Source of the DNA: Spirochaetaceae bacterium
Lineage (GTDB): Bacteria > Spirochaetota > Spirochaetia > Treponematales > Rectinemataceae
DNA: 64,000 nucleotides
Direction of reading: 5' to 3'
NCBI GenBank assembly: GCA_025358255.1
Contig: JANYKC010000060.1
Span: forward strand, 1 to 64,000
The notes beneath the pieces are model-generated. The model did not search any database, was not told where the DNA came from, and saw only the letters and a list, made by a program, of their open reading frames with translations. This document shows, piece after piece, positions 28,382 through 37,265 of the stretch (position 1 is its first letter; each line of letters begins with the position of its first letter). A program made the translations under genes and the position numbers.

Positions 28382-29100
28382 GGCGCCTCCGGGTCTGGCG
28401 CGTCGGGAAAGGCGGCGAAGAAGGCCAGGAAATGCCCGGGCGTGGGAGCGGTCACCACGGTGCCGTCGGGGAGGACAAGGCGCCTGGCATGGAGGAGGAG
28501 GCGCTTGAGGCCGAAGGCCTTTTTCACCGCTCGGTTCAGGGCGAAATCGCCGTGGCGGTCGTCCCCCAGGATGGGCATGCCTGCCCCCGCAAGGTGGAGG
28601 CGGATCTGGTGGGTCCTCCCTGTGCCGAGCTCCAGCTCGAAGTAGGAAAAACCGCCCTCCTTGCCGGCGACCTGCGCGCCGACCCCGCCGAAGCGGCACA
28701 GGAGGCGCCATCTCGTCTCCGCGGAGAAAGCCCCGCCGCGCATTTTTATCGGCTCCGTGAAACTCCCCGAGGAGCCGGTTGCCGCGTCGGCCCTTCCGGA
28801 GGCTCCGCCGTCGGCAAGGATGGAAGCAGGTCCCGCGGCGCAGACCGCACGATAGTACTTGCCGACCTCCCGCGAGCCGATGGCCGCCGTCCATTTCGCG
28901 GCGCTCCGCGAATCCCTGGCGACAATGATGAGGCCGCTCGTTTCCTTGTCGAGGCGATGGACGAGGAAGGGCCTGAAACCGAAATCCCGTTCCACGGCGT
29001 CCACAAGGGAAATGCGGACACCTTCGCCCGGTTGAGCGGCCAGGCCGGCCGGCTTGTCCAGGACAAGGATTTCCCCGTCCTCATAAAGGCTCTGGATCAT
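28378..29100 (-). CDS. RluA family pseudouridine synthase
   Basis: ILVLDKPAGLAAQPGEG...FLVHRLDKETSGLIIVARD...LGTGRTHQIRLHLAGAGMPILGDDRHG. Confidence 0.93.
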   Translation of the reverse strand: MIQSLYEDGEILVLDKPAGLAAQPGEGVRISLVDAVERDFGFRPFLVHRLDKETSGLIIVARDSRSAAKWTAAIGSREVGKYYRAVCAAGPASILADGGASGRADAATGSSGSFTEPIKMRGGAFSAETRWRLLCRFGGVGAQVAGKEGGFSYFELELGTGRTHQIRLHLAGAGMPILGDDRHGDFALNRAVKKAFGLKRLLLHARRLVLPDGTVVTAPTPGHFLAFFAAFPDAPDPEAP

Positions 29101-29255
29101 CGGGACGAACTATAGTGGAGCCGCCGACCGGCATGCAAGCGTGCAAAAGAGGTCCAGGGCCCTGAGTTAGGCCCATCTAGCTTTTTCCCGCCCTTCGTTG
29201 AGGCTTCCGGTGGCCTTGTGCTAAGGTTTCCCGCATACCGTTTCCGGAGGGACTC

Positions 29256-30185
29256 GTGGAAAACCGTTCTGCCCTGCTGCGCCAGGCCTCGATCATCGCC
29301 CTCGTGGGCAACGCCGTCCTGGCTGTGAGCAAGCTCGTCATCGGTTCCATCGCGGGAAGCCTCGCGGTCGTCTCCGACGGAGTCGATTCCTCGACGGATG
29401 TCGCCATAGCGATCATGACCCTGGTCATCGCGGCCGTCGTCGACAAGCCAGGGGACAAGGAACATCCCTACGGCCACGCGAGGGCGGAGACCATGGCCAC
29501 GACAGCCCTCGCCTTCATCGTCTTCTTCGCCGGCGCCCAGCTCCTCCTCCGGGCGGCGGGCGCCCTCATCGAAGGCGAGACACCCGCCATGCCGGGCATG
29601 CTCGCCATCTGGGTGACGGTCGCCTCCGTGATCGGAAAGCTCCTCCTAGCCTGGTCCCAGTTCGCCTTCGGCAAGCGCACGGGCTCGGCGATGCTCATAG
29701 CGAACGGAAAGAACATGCGCGGGGACGTGGTCACCTCGGTATCGGTCCTTGTGGGCCTCGCCATCACCTTCATCCTTGGCATCCCTGTCCTGGACAGGAT
29801 ACTTGCCCTCCTTGTCTCCCTCTGGATCATCAAGAACGCCTTGGGGATCTTCATGGAAGCCAACACGGAGCTCATGGACGGGACTTCCGACCGGGGGCCC
29901 TACGCCGCCGTCTTCACGGCTGTCGCCTCGATCGAGGGCGCGGGAAACCCGCATCGCACCCGGATCCGCAAGCTCGGCGCGCGTTTCATGATCGACCTGG
30001 ACATCGAGGTGGATCCGGACATGAAGGTCAGCGAAGCCCACGAGATCGCCCGAGGGGTCGAGTCCGCCATCAAGACCAACCTCCTCGAGGTCTACGACGT
30101 GATAGTCCACGTGGAACCCAGGGGCAACGACGAGGCCGAGGAGCGCTACGGCCTCAAGCCGGGGGACCACGAGGAGAAGGCCTAG
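29256..30185 (+). CDS. Cation diffusion facilitator family transporter
   Basis: SLAVVSDGVDSSTDVAIAIMTLV...DKEHPYGHARAETMATTALAF...ANGKNMRGDVVTSVSVLVGL. Confidence 0.92.
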   Translation: MENRSALLRQASIIALVGNAVLAVSKLVIGSIAGSLAVVSDGVDSSTDVAIAIMTLVIAAVVDKPGDKEHPYGHARAETMATTALAFIVFFAGAQLLLRAAGALIEGETPAMPGMLAIWVTVASVIGKLLLAWSQFAFGKRTGSAMLIANGKNMRGDVVTSVSVLVGLAITFILGIPVLDRILALLVSLWIIKNALGIFMEANTELMDGTSDRGPYAAVFTAVASIEGAGNPHRTRIRKLGARFMIDLDIEVDPDMKVSEAHEIARGVESAIKTNLLEVYDVIVHVEPRGNDEAEERYGLKPGDHEEKA

Positions 30186-30203
30186 GAGTCTGTCGGACTT
30201 TGG
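30177..30203. repeat. Partial copy of the 17.6-kb element left end, overlapping the CDF stop codon
   Basis: AAGGCCTAGGAGTCTGTCGGACTTTGGA, one mismatch to 17570-17597. Confidence 0.7.
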
Positions 30204-30351
30204 ACCGCAAAGGGAAAAAAGCTGTTGATCGGGCGAAATCGGGCATAAATGGAGCTAAATAGGCGCTTTTCGCCTGTTCTCGGCCCGCCGCGGCCATCCG
30301 CGGCCGCCGCCGCGGCCAGAGCCGCGGCCAGAGCCGCGGCGGCGGCGGCTC

Positions 30352-31638
30352 CTACCGCAGGTCCCTCCCGAAGGCCTTTTCCATCGCCTCGATCAAGGGC
30401 AGCTTCTTGCCCGCGAGGAAGCGCACCATGGCCCCGCCTCCCGTGCAGACGTAGTCATACTTGGCAAGATCCGTGAACTTGGCCGCCGCGCTGATGGTGT
30501 CTCCACCACCCACGACCGTGTATCCCGGGGCATCCGCAATGGCCCTCCAGATCTCGCGGGTGCCCAGTTCCCAACGGGGATCCTCGTACATCCCCGCGGG
30601 GCCGTTCACGAAGACCGACCCTGCCTTCCCGATGCTCGCCTTGAAGCGGGCTATCGTCTTGGTGCCCACGTCCGGAAACAGGCAATCCCCTGCGATGGCC
30701 GTCCCGGCCACGGCCGCTCCGGCCACGGCCGCTCCGGACATCCCGGGCAGGTCCAGTTCGGCGCGCCGGCCGCCATCGTCCCATGCAAGGTCGAGCGGGA
30801 GGACGAACTTCGATCCCCAGGAATCAAGCAAGGCCTTGGCCTCGGGGATGAATCCCTCGAGCCCTCTGTCCTTGAGGAATTTCCTCGTGGAGGCGCCCAA
30901 CTCCACACCGCGGGCCAGGTGCATCACGAGGCCTGTGACGCCCGCCGTCAGGATCTCGTCAGCGGCCCCGTCCTCAAGGACCTTGCGCATCATGTCAAAG
31001 GCGTCCGAGATCTTGGCGCCGCCCAGGACATAGACGCAGGGCCGCTTGGGGTTGTCCATCACGGTCTTGAGGGCTGTGTACTCTTCCATGAGCTGGAAGC
31101 CGCCGGCCGTGGGCAGTACTTCCTGGAAGGCGACCATGGACGGCGCGTTGCGGTGCGCCGCGGCGAAGGCGTCGTTCACATAGAGGTCGAAGAGGGGCGC
31201 CAGGCTCCGCACGAGCCAGGTGCCGAGCATCTCTCCGGGCTTGAGCTTGACCGCGCCCTCGAAGCAGGAAATCTCCTCGGCAAGGTAGCGGAGGTTGCCA
31301 AGAATGACCGCCTCGCCCTCCTTCAGCGCCTTGACCGCCGCCTGTGCCGCTGGGCCGCAGACATCGTCGATGTAGGCCACCTTGCGGCCACAGAGCGTGG
31401 CCAGCCTTTCGGCGTGCTCGGCCAGGGGGATGAGGTTCTGGTAGTCGAGGGTATCGCCCTGGTGGGCGATGATGGCCACCTTGGCCCCGCCATCGAGGAG
31501 CCTCAGCAGGGTCGGTATGGTCTTCTCGATCCTGTTGGTGTTGACGATCCTCTTCGTCGCCGGGTCGATCGGGGAGTTGATGTCCGGCCGGAAGAGCACG
31601 GTCCTTCCGGTCAGGGCGAACTCGGCGATCGGCCGCAT
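30352..31638 (-). CDS. pgk: Phosphoglycerate kinase, archaeal-like sequence type
   Basis: TVLFRPDINSPIDPATKRIVNTNRIEKTIPTLLRLLDGGAKVAIIAHQGD; VYVLGGAKISDAF; GGGDTISAA; C-terminal GGGAMVRFLAGKKLPLIEAM. Confidence 0.9.
   Translation of the reverse strand: MRPIAEFALTGRTVLFRPDINSPIDPATKRIVNTNRIEKTIPTLLRLLDGGAKVAIIAHQGDTLDYQNLIPLAEHAERLATLCGRKVAYIDDVCGPAAQAAVKALKEGEAVILGNLRYLAEEISCFEGAVKLKPGEMLGTWLVRSLAPLFDLYVNDAFAAAHRNAPSMVAFQEVLPTAGGFQLMEEYTALKTVMDNPKRPCVYVLGGAKISDAFDMMRKVLEDGAADEILTAGVTGLVMHLARGVELGASTRKFLKDRGLEGFIPEAKALLDSWGSKFVLPLDLAWDDGGRRAELDLPGMSGAAVAGAAVAGTAIAGDCLFPDVGTKTIARFKASIGKAGSVFVNGPAGMYEDPRWELGTREIWRAIADAPGYTVVGGGDTISAAAKFTDLAKYDYVCTGGGAMVRFLAGKKLPLIEAMEKAFGRDLR
30688..30732 (-). 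repeat. 15-bp tandem repeat x3 inside pgk, encodes AAVAG/AAVAG/TAIAG
   Basis: GCGGCCGTGGCCGGA units on the minus strand. Confidence 0.9.
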
Positions 31639-31640
31639 CC

Positions 31641-32678
31641 TTAGGACTGGGCCTTCCATTTCCCTATCCCCAGATACCCGTTGGTCGCGCCCGTGCCCTT
31701 GATGCGGTCTTCCTGCATCCTCATGGAGGCCCGGATGGCATCCATCGTCTCAGGGATCGTCACCGATTCCTGGGGGATGTTGATCGCGAACATCACGTCC
31801 TTCCCGCTCATCACGATGGAGTCCTCCCATGCCGCGATCTCGTACATGTCCCCGCGCGGGTTGCCCAGGTCGCGGGCGTAGCGGAAGAGGCTCGCGTTGC
31901 CGAGGAAGCCTTCCTCGATGGACACCATCCTGATGCGTGGGTGGTCGCCGAGGAATTCGCGCACGTTCTCGGGCGTGATGCCCTTTTTCGGCGTGGCCAG
32001 GACGGTGATGATGTGCCCATGCGTGACGGGCGTGTGCACGAGGATGCCGGTCGCCTCCACATGGGGCATGATGGTCATGAGGTCGAGTGCCTGGTGGCTG
32101 GGGGCGTGGTCGATCTGGAGGGCGTTCGTCAGTCCCCGGTGGTAATCGCCCGGGTCGGCGACGCGCCGGATGATCGTAATTGCAACTTTCTCGACCCCGA
32201 CGGCCCTGTCCAGGCAATCGACCGCCCTGATGAGGCCCGTCGTGTTGCAGCTGGTGAGCTTGAGGAACTGCGCTCCCAGGCCCTTCTCGTAGTTCGCGTA
32301 GCCATGGAAGAAGACATCGGCGACCGAGTTCTTCTCGCCGCCCTGGAAGATGCCCTTCTTGCCGTACTTGGCGTAGAGCTCCTTGTTCTTGGCTCCCACC
32401 CCGGCGTTGGTCGCGTCGAGCATGACGTCCACCTGCTGCACGAGGTCCTCGAGGCTGCCCGAGACCGGGATGCCGGCCTTGTCCAGGTCCGCGCGCTTTT
32501 CGGCGGCGGCGCAGTAGAGCTTGTAGGGCATGCCCTTCTCCTTGAGCGCCCGCACCGACAGGGTCGGCGCGACGTCGGCCACGCCCACAAGCTCCATATC
32601 CTTCTGCAACGCCACGCCGTCGGCAAGCCGCTGCCCTATCACGCCGTATCCGGCCACTCCCACCCGTACCTTTGCCAT
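31641..32678 (-). CDS. Type II (archaeal-type) glyceraldehyde-3-phosphate dehydrogenase
   Basis: VRVGVAGYGVIGQRLADGVALQKDMELVGVADVAPT...LKLTSCNTTGLIRAVDCLDR...RRVADPGDYHRG characteristic of the archaeal class. Confidence 0.9.
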   Translation of the reverse strand: MAKVRVGVAGYGVIGQRLADGVALQKDMELVGVADVAPTLSVRALKEKGMPYKLYCAAAEKRADLDKAGIPVSGSLEDLVQQVDVMLDATNAGVGAKNKELYAKYGKKGIFQGGEKNSVADVFFHGYANYEKGLGAQFLKLTSCNTTGLIRAVDCLDRAVGVEKVAITIIRRVADPGDYHRGLTNALQIDHAPSHQALDLMTIMPHVEATGILVHTPVTHGHIITVLATPKKGITPENVREFLGDHPRIRMVSIEEGFLGNASLFRYARDLGNPRGDMYEIAAWEDSIVMSGKDVMFAINIPQESVTIPETMDAIRASMRMQEDRIKGTGATNGYLGIGKWKAQS

Positions 32679-32691
32679 GATCGATTCTCCT

Positions 32692-34593
32692 TTACGCTTT
32701 TTCGGTCACAAGCCAGCCAAGGCCCAGTTCTCGGTATTTCGTGTCGGTCGGGTTTCCGCTCGCCGGATCCCAGCCCGAAAGTCGGTAATACTCCTCGCGC
32801 ATCCTCATGAAGTTCGCGCGGTCCACCTTGCGCCCCTTGCCCCTGCCCTCGTTCACGAGGGCGTCCTCGAAGAGCCTTTCGGGCAGGATGTCGTCCTTTG
32901 AATCGAAGCCCTCGCGCGCGTTGAAGGCCTTCATCATGTTGATCCTCCGTTCGCCGAGGAGCATGAACTCGTAGAGGGAGTAGTTCCAGCCGGTGGCCGC
33001 GTTCACCGCGTCCAGGAGCTCCTCGAAGCTGTAGATGGTCCAGGTGTGGAAGGTGAACTGGCAGACCGACATCGTATCGATGCCGCTCACGAAGCGCTGC
33101 GAATAGCACATGAGCTTCGTCTTCTCGTAGTCGAGGGTCTCGGGCAAGGGGACGGAATCGTAGAAGCCGAAATTCTTGAGGGCCTCCGAAGGCGCCACGA
33201 GGCAGCCGTCGTGCTCGGTGGACACGTGGTCGGGGCCGAAGGGGTTGACCGCGTAGGCAAGGGCCATGATGCCCTTGGAGGTGGGCATGTGGGCGGGGAA
33301 TTCCTTGTCCTTCACGGTGACGCAGATCCGCAGGGCGGCAGGGCCCAGGCTCCGCGCGAGGCGGGCCGTGCCTTCGGCCATCGCGTCGCCGAAGCCTGTC
33401 CGCGTGACCGTCATCTCTGCCAGCCTCACAAGGGCATCCCCCGAGCCGAAGCGCGCCTCGACGCCCCCGAGGTCCTCCGTCGTGATTATCCCCTTCTCCC
33501 AGCATTCCATCACGAATCCGATGACGCCGCCCAGGGCTATGGTGTCGACGCAATGCTTGCTCGCCAGCTCGTTGGCCTTGGCTATCGCGTTCATGTCGTC
33601 GACCATGCAGTTCGGCCCCAGCATGCCCAGGCTCTCGTACTCGGGCCCGCCGTAACGTGCTTCGATCCTCCAGGGGACCTCGATGCCCGGCTTGATGTCG
33701 CGCTTGCAGGACTGCGCGCAGGCCCAGCAGGTCCCTGGCTTATCCTCCATCATCGTCTCGTTGTAGACCTCGGCCGTCAGCTTGTCCACGCCGTCGAACT
33801 GGCCCATGGTCCAGTTGCGGGTCGGGAGGCCCCCGATCATCGAGTTCCAGGCCACGTTGAGGTTGGTGCCGTATCTCCTCCAGGCGGCGGCGCCTTCGTT
33901 CTCGAGGACCCTCTTGGCCCCCAGCTTGCCCAGCTCGGCGATGCGGCCGGGGTCGACGAAGTCAGGCTTGCCGGTGCCGCGCACCGCGATGGCCTTCAGG
34001 TTCTTCGAGCCCATCACGGCGCCCACGCCCGAGCGGCCGTTGAAGTGCTTGAGCTCGTTGACGATGCCGGCGTAGCGAACGAGCTTTTCCCCGGCAGGCC
34101 CGATGAGGGCCACGCGGATGCGGTCGTCCTTGAGCTCCGCCCGGATCGCGTCCTGGGCCTCGCCTGTCACCTTGCCCCAGATCGCCGCGGCGTCGCGCAA
34201 CTCGTACTTTCCGTCCTTGATCCAGAGGTAGACGGGCTTGGCGGCCTTCCCCGTGATCACGATGCCGTCAAAGCCCGCGAAGCGCAGCTCGGGGGCCCAG
34301 AAGCCGCCGGACTCCCCCGTGGCGAAGCCGCCGGTCTGGGGCGACTTGGTCGTCACGCAGTGGCGCGCGCTTCCGCTGACCGCGGCGCCGGTGATGGGGC
34401 CGAGGGTGAACACGAGCATGTTCCCGGGCGAGAGGGCGTCCACCCCGGGTCTCATGCCCTTGAGGAGGTACCAGGCGCCCATGCAACCGCCGCCGACATA
34501 CTTCCGGTAGAAGTCCTCGCCGGGCCTCTCCTCCTCGAACTTCCCCGACGTCAGGTCGACGTGGAGCATGACACCTGAATATCCTTTCATCAT
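32692..34593 (-). CDS. Aldehyde:ferredoxin oxidoreductase family (tungstopterin) enzyme
   Basis: YVGGGCMGAWYLL...GPITGAAVSGSARHCVTTKSPQTGGFATGESGGFW...GRSGVGAVMGSKNLKAIAVRG...CWACAQSCKRD cluster motif. Confidence 0.93.
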   Translation of the reverse strand: MMKGYSGVMLHVDLTSGKFEEERPGEDFYRKYVGGGCMGAWYLLKGMRPGVDALSPGNMLVFTLGPITGAAVSGSARHCVTTKSPQTGGFATGESGGFWAPELRFAGFDGIVITGKAAKPVYLWIKDGKYELRDAAAIWGKVTGEAQDAIRAELKDDRIRVALIGPAGEKLVRYAGIVNELKHFNGRSGVGAVMGSKNLKAIAVRGTGKPDFVDPGRIAELGKLGAKRVLENEGAAAWRRYGTNLNVAWNSMIGGLPTRNWTMGQFDGVDKLTAEVYNETMMEDKPGTCWACAQSCKRDIKPGIEVPWRIEARYGGPEYESLGMLGPNCMVDDMNAIAKANELASKHCVDTIALGGVIGFVMECWEKGIITTEDLGGVEARFGSGDALVRLAEMTVTRTGFGDAMAEGTARLARSLGPAALRICVTVKDKEFPAHMPTSKGIMALAYAVNPFGPDHVSTEHDGCLVAPSEALKNFGFYDSVPLPETLDYEKTKLMCYSQRFVSGIDTMSVCQFTFHTWTIYSFEELLDAVNAATGWNYSLYEFMLLGERRINMMKAFNAREGFDSKDDILPERLFEDALVNEGRGKGRKVDRANFMRMREEYYRLSGWDPASGNPTDTKYRELGLGWLVTEKA

Positions 34594-34633
34594 CGAACCT
34601 CCTCGAGACCCGGGAACGCCTGGCGCATCGGGC

Positions 34634-35656
34634 TCATCGTGCTTTCCTATGGGAGAGGAAATCTATGGATACGGCAAGAAGGAGGACGAGGCCGGTGACC
34701 AGGGACTGCCAATAGGGACCCACGTCAAGGAGGTTGAGCGAAGTCTGGATCAAGGCGAGGAGGGCGATGCCGAGGACGGCCCCGAAGATCGTCCCTTCCC
34801 CGCCGTTGAGGCTGGCGCCCCCGATGACTGCCGCCGATATCGCGTCCATGTTGACGGTCTCCGCCAAGGTGTTCGTAGCCGAGTTGAAGCGCGCGATCGA
34901 GAGTATCCCCGCGAAGGCAGCCAGGACGCCGACGAGCATGTAGACGCCCATGCGCACCTTGTTCACATCGATGCCGGAGAAGCGGGCCGCTTTTTCGTTT
35001 GAGCCGACATAGTAGATCTTCCGGATGATCGTCGACCTCCGCGAAAGGAAATCGAAAGCCACTGCCACCACGAGGAAGAGGACGATGACGAATGGGATGC
35101 CCGTGGACCCGATGATGCCCCGGCCGATGAACTTGAACTCCACTGGCATGCTCTGCAGGGGCAATGGCATGCCCTGGGAGACGACGTTGGCGATGCCGCG
35201 CGCCACCTGCATCATCCCGAGTGTCGTGATGAAGGGGGACAAGCCTATCTTCGTGATGAAGAGGCCGTTGATGGTGCCGATGACGAGGCCCAGGAGGAGC
35301 CCGACAAGGGATGCCAGCCAGATGTTCATGTGGAAGTTCAGGAAGAGGGTGCCGACCACGACACCCACGAGGGCCATGACGGAACCGACGCCCAGGTCTA
35401 TGCCTCCGGAGATGAGGGCAAGGGTCATCGCTATGACAACCATCCCGTTTATCGCGAAGCTCATGAACATGGTCCGGAAGTTGGCCGAAGTGAGGAAGTA
35501 GGGAGACAGGATGCCCATCATGATGCTCAGCCCGATGATGACAAGGATCGTCGTCCCTTCCCTGAAACTGCCCGGTTTCCGGAAAACCCTCTTAATCGCC
35601 GGCGATTGCGGATCGGCGATGCTTTCGACGTCCGCGGCTTTTCCCTTACGCATCAC
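34634..35656 (-). CDS. RbsC-like sugar ABC transporter permease
   Basis: ALISGGIDLGVGSVMALVGV...GLFITKIGLSPFITTLGMM...AVIGGASLNGGEGTIFGAVLG. Confidence 0.93.
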   Translation of the reverse strand: MMRKGKAADVESIADPQSPAIKRVFRKPGSFREGTTILVIIGLSIMMGILSPYFLTSANFRTMFMSFAINGMVVIAMTLALISGGIDLGVGSVMALVGVVVGTLFLNFHMNIWLASLVGLLLGLVIGTINGLFITKIGLSPFITTLGMMQVARGIANVVSQGMPLPLQSMPVEFKFIGRGIIGSTGIPFVIVLFLVVAVAFDFLSRRSTIIRKIYYVGSNEKAARFSGIDVNKVRMGVYMLVGVLAAFAGILSIARFNSATNTLAETVNMDAISAAVIGGASLNGGEGTIFGAVLGIALLALIQTSLNLLDVGPYWQSLVTGLVLLLAVSIDFLSHRKAR

Positions 35657-37182
35657 GCAACTCCTCTTCCATGGTTTTCCTGCTCTTCCGAGCTCAGGCA
35701 GGCCATCTGGACGATCGACCTCTCGTTGACCCCTCCGCCTTCCAGGACACCGCAGACGCTCCCCTCGTACATGACCGCGACCCGGTCGCAGACCCCGATG
35801 ACCTCGGGCAGTTCCGACGAGATCATGATCACGCCGATCCCCTCGGACGCGAGCCTCCGGAGGAGGTGGTAGATCTGGGCCTTTGCCCCGATGTCGATGC
35901 CCCGCGTCGGCTCATCCATGATGATTACCTTGGGCGCGACCGACAGGAGCTTGGATATGAGGACCTTCTGCTGGTTGCCGCCGGAAAGGCTGTTGACCTT
36001 CTGGCCCACGCTCGCGATCTTGATGAGCATCTCTCCCACGTAGCGTTGTGCGAGCCCGTTCTCGGCCTTCGCCTGGATGAGGGAGAGTTTTGCGACCTTG
36101 CCCAAGTCCATCACCGAGATGTTTTTCGAGATGCTCAGGTCCAGGAAAAGGCCTTCCAGGGCCCTGTTTTCCGTCAGGTACACGATGCCTTCCCGTATCG
36201 CGTCCCGGTAGTCGCGGATATGCAGTTCCTTTCCGCCCAGGCTCACCGTCCCTCCAGTCCTGCGCATGAGGCCGCAGATCGTCCTTGCGGTCTCGGTCCT
36301 TCCCGAGCCCACAAGGCCGGCGAAACCGAGGATCTCCCCCTGCTTGAGCGTGAAGGAGACATCCTTGAAGACACCCTTGCAGGCTAGCCCCTTCACCGTG
36401 AGGATGGCATCGCCGATCGTGCCCGGCGCGGCCTTGGCGGGATATATGTCCGTCAGGTCCCTGCCGACCATGCGGTTCACGAGGGCAACCTGGTCGAGGG
36501 CGGAGACCGCGTTGGTTTCTATGAGGTTGCCGTCACGGAGGATGGTGACCGTGTCGGCGATGCGGTAGATCTCGGCAAGGCGGTGGCTGATATAGAGGAT
36601 GCCGATCCCTTTCGCCTTGAGGGTTCCAATGATGCGGAACAGGACTTCGGTCTCGGACTCCGTCAGGGCCGCGGTCGGCTCGTCGAAAATGATGACCTTG
36701 CAGTTCACGGAAAGGGCCTTCACGATCTCTATGACCTGCTGCTGCGAGACGCCAAGCTCCCTTACTTTCTGCCGTGGATCGATATGGGCATGCCCCTCGA
36801 AATCGGCCAGGAGGCGCTTTGTCTCCTTGTAGATGTCCTGGAAATCCACGAAGCCGGGCCGGTTCAGGGCGGGCATGAATATGTTCTCCGCCACGCTGAT
36901 GTGCTGGCAGAGGGCGATCTCCTGGTGGACAAAGCCGATGCCCCTGCCCAAGGCGTCGCTGGGCGAGCGAAAGCTGACCTTCGTGCCCTCGAGGATGATG
37001 TCGCCCTCGTCGGGCTCGTATACGCCGCCGATCACGTTCATCAGGGTGGACTTGCCCGCCCCGTTCTCGCCGACCACCGCATGGACAGAACCGGGCGCCA
37101 AGGAGATGGTCACTCCATCGAGGGCCTGGGTCGCGAAAAACCTCTTGCGGATGCCCCGCACTTCCAGAATCGGTTGCGCCAT
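35653..37182 (-). CDS. RbsA-like sugar ABC transporter ATP-binding protein (two ABC domains)
   Basis: VVGENGAGKSTLMNVIGGVYEPDEGDI...IIFDEPTAALTESE...LSGGNQQKVLISKLLSVAPKVIIMDEPTRGIDIGAK. Confidence 0.95.
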   Translation of the reverse strand: MAQPILEVRGIRKRFFATQALDGVTISLAPGSVHAVVGENGAGKSTLMNVIGGVYEPDEGDIILEGTKVSFRSPSDALGRGIGFVHQEIALCQHISVAENIFMPALNRPGFVDFQDIYKETKRLLADFEGHAHIDPRQKVRELGVSQQQVIEIVKALSVNCKVIIFDEPTAALTESETEVLFRIIGTLKAKGIGILYISHRLAEIYRIADTVTILRDGNLIETNAVSALDQVALVNRMVGRDLTDIYPAKAAPGTIGDAILTVKGLACKGVFKDVSFTLKQGEILGFAGLVGSGRTETARTICGLMRRTGGTVSLGGKELHIRDYRDAIREGIVYLTENRALEGLFLDLSISKNISVMDLGKVAKLSLIQAKAENGLAQRYVGEMLIKIASVGQKVNSLSGGNQQKVLISKLLSVAPKVIIMDEPTRGIDIGAKAQIYHLLRRLASEGIGVIMISSELPEVIGVCDRVAVMYEGSVCGVLEGGGVNERSIVQMACLSSEEQENHGRGVA

Positions 37183-37199
37183 GATTGCCTCCCGGCGAG

Positions 37200-37232
37200 A
37201 AAAAAAGGCAGGGCCACGATCGACCCTGCCTT
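37200..37232 (-). terminator. Hairpin with T7 between the substrate-binding protein and ATPase genes
   Basis: Minus strand AAGGCAGGG-loop-CCCTGCCTTTTTTT. Confidence 0.75.
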
Positions 37233-37265
37233 CCCTTTCGCCATTCTAGTTCGGGCCTGCCCGCA

